The notes beneath the pieces are model-generated. The model saw only the letters and a list, made by a program, of their open reading frames with translations. It had not been told where the DNA came from and did no database searches. The translations under genes were made by a program, and so were the position numbers. A DNA stretch of 64,000 nucleotides from Acetobacterium sp965140355 (GTDB taxonomy: Bacteria; Bacillota; Clostridia; Eubacteriales; Eubacteriaceae): contig OZ223191.1 of the NCBI GenBank assembly GCA_965140355.1, positions 368,654 through 432,653 of the forward strand. The letters run 5' to 3'. Positions 63,287-64,000 of this stretch are shown piece by piece (the stretch's first letter is position 1; each line of letters opens with the position of its first letter).

Positions 63287-64000
63287 ATGGTAGTCTCGCG
63301 AACTGAAAAAATAGTAGATGGTATTTATTGGGTAGGTGGCCGTGAACAAGATGGGGGTCTGCATTGCAATCCTTATTTGATTGTTGATGGCGGTGAAGGC
63401 ATCTTGCTAGATCCCGGTTCGGTATTAGATTTTGAAGATGTCTACGAAAATGTATGTAATATTCTACCAATAGATCAAATTAGATATGTGATTCTCCACC
63501 ATCAGGATCCAGATTTGTGTTCGGCAGTGCCACTTTTTGAGAAAAAAGGGGGTATATTTAAAATTGTGACACATTGGCGGACGCAAACGTTAGTTAAATA
63601 TTATGGAATTCAGTCTGATTACTATATCGTCAATGAAAACGACTTCAAACTAACCTTGAAATCGGGTCGGACACTGGGGTTTATATTAACGCCATATTTG
63701 CAATTTTCCAGGTGCTTTTACGACCTATGACTATCAGACGAAAATCTTGTTTTCCAGTGATCTCTTTGGCGCTTTTTCTTATGAGTGGAGTCTTTATGCA
63801 AAAGCAGATTACATGGAAAAGATGAAAACTTTTCATGAACACTACATGCCCTCTAATTATATTATCCGGCCAGTAATGGAAAGGTTTCTGGGGATGGATA
63901 TTGCGATGATTGCACCTCAGCATGGTTCTATTATTAACGAAAATATTTCTGATCATATTAAGACATTAAGAGAGTTGGAATGTGGCGTATTACTCAATCC
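63287..64000 (+). pseudogene. MBL-fold (flavodiiron ODP-type) domain protein, frameshifted and cut by the window end
   Basis: The first frame (63287-63730) encodes YWVGGREQDGGLHCNPYLIV, the metal motif HHQDPDLCSAVP (an HxQxD variant of the flavodiiron HxExD), and ends as LTPYLQFSRCFYDL. One extra base near 63702-63704 breaks the frame; reading on in the next frame gives FPGAFTTYDYQTKILFSSDLF, then IAPQHGSII, to the window edge. Such domains often sit in larger signalling proteins with oxygen- or NO-related sensing roles. The extra base may be a real lesion or an assembly error. GGAGG precedes ATG 63287. Confidence 0.8.

Overview
The window looks like chromosome of an acetogenic member of the Eubacteriaceae (Clostridia), most like Acetobacterium. 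The signs are AT-rich DNA with strong AGGAGG ribosome sites, a corrinoid protein next to UroD-type methyltransferases, a B12-dependent methionine-synthase-activation-type protein, ChW repeats, flavodiiron-type MBL domains and a TIGR03987/HsmA membrane protein. The genus is an inference from gene content. No rRNA, tRNA or CRISPR was seen.

Layout. 1-3.7 kb: the 3' end of a molybdenum hydroxylase gene with its dicluster Fe-S/FAD redox partner and a small zinc-ribbon protein. 3.9-7.5 kb: DUF2284 protein, TetR regulator, oleate hydratase, small Cys-rich protein. 7.5-9.6 kb: a gene-poor stretch holding a compact transcription unit for a 21-residue hydrophobic peptide, then an EAL/YkuI-like protein. 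9.9-14.3 kb: an SOS-type group with a LexA-like box, a DNA polymerase IV gene split by a 2.2-kb group II intron inside its catalytic motif, an 80-residue companion, a TfoX-domain protein and a NOSP-family protein. 14.3-16.7 kb: a DinG/XPD-type helicase with a one-base frameshift. 17-23 kb: PNPOx-like protein, GNAT, nucleoside-diphosphate kinase, amidohydrolase behind a structured leader, COG2509 flavoprotein.

23.5-34.8 kb: one long same-strand chemotaxis/signalling run: TetR, CheA, CheW, MCP, CheB, CheD, a four-PAS hybrid kinase, a CheY-like receiver and a Crp/Fnr regulator; no cheR is present. 34.8-41.9 kb: a methyl-transfer island with UroD-type methyltransferase, GPH/MFS transporter, corrinoid protein, second UroD methyltransferase, a transporter remnant and a TetR regulator. 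42-47.9 kb: DUF4349 lipoprotein, B12-related protein, SNF2 helicase, metallophosphoesterase. 48-51.6 kb: MarR and two ArsA/GET3-like ATPases around a 78-residue protein. 51.9-64 kb: secreted ChW cysteine-protease-like protein, butyrate kinase, M29 aminopeptidase, a cytosolic chemoreceptor fused to a PhnD-type binding domain, a P-type ATPase behind a yybP-ykoY (Mn2+) riboswitch, TIGR03987 protein, GH16 protein and a frameshifted MBL-fold gene.

The most unusual items are the soluble MCP-PhnD fusion, the group II intron whose reverse transcriptase reads YADA while splicing elements look intact, two dispersed repeats (a leader-RNA-like one at about 19.6 and 51.7 kb, and a hairpin element at about 39.5 and 54.0 kb), a degenerate HPt domain in the hybrid kinase, and a 21-residue membrane-peptide gene. 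Two single-base frameshifts (16.61 and 63.70 kb) may be real lesions or assembly errors.
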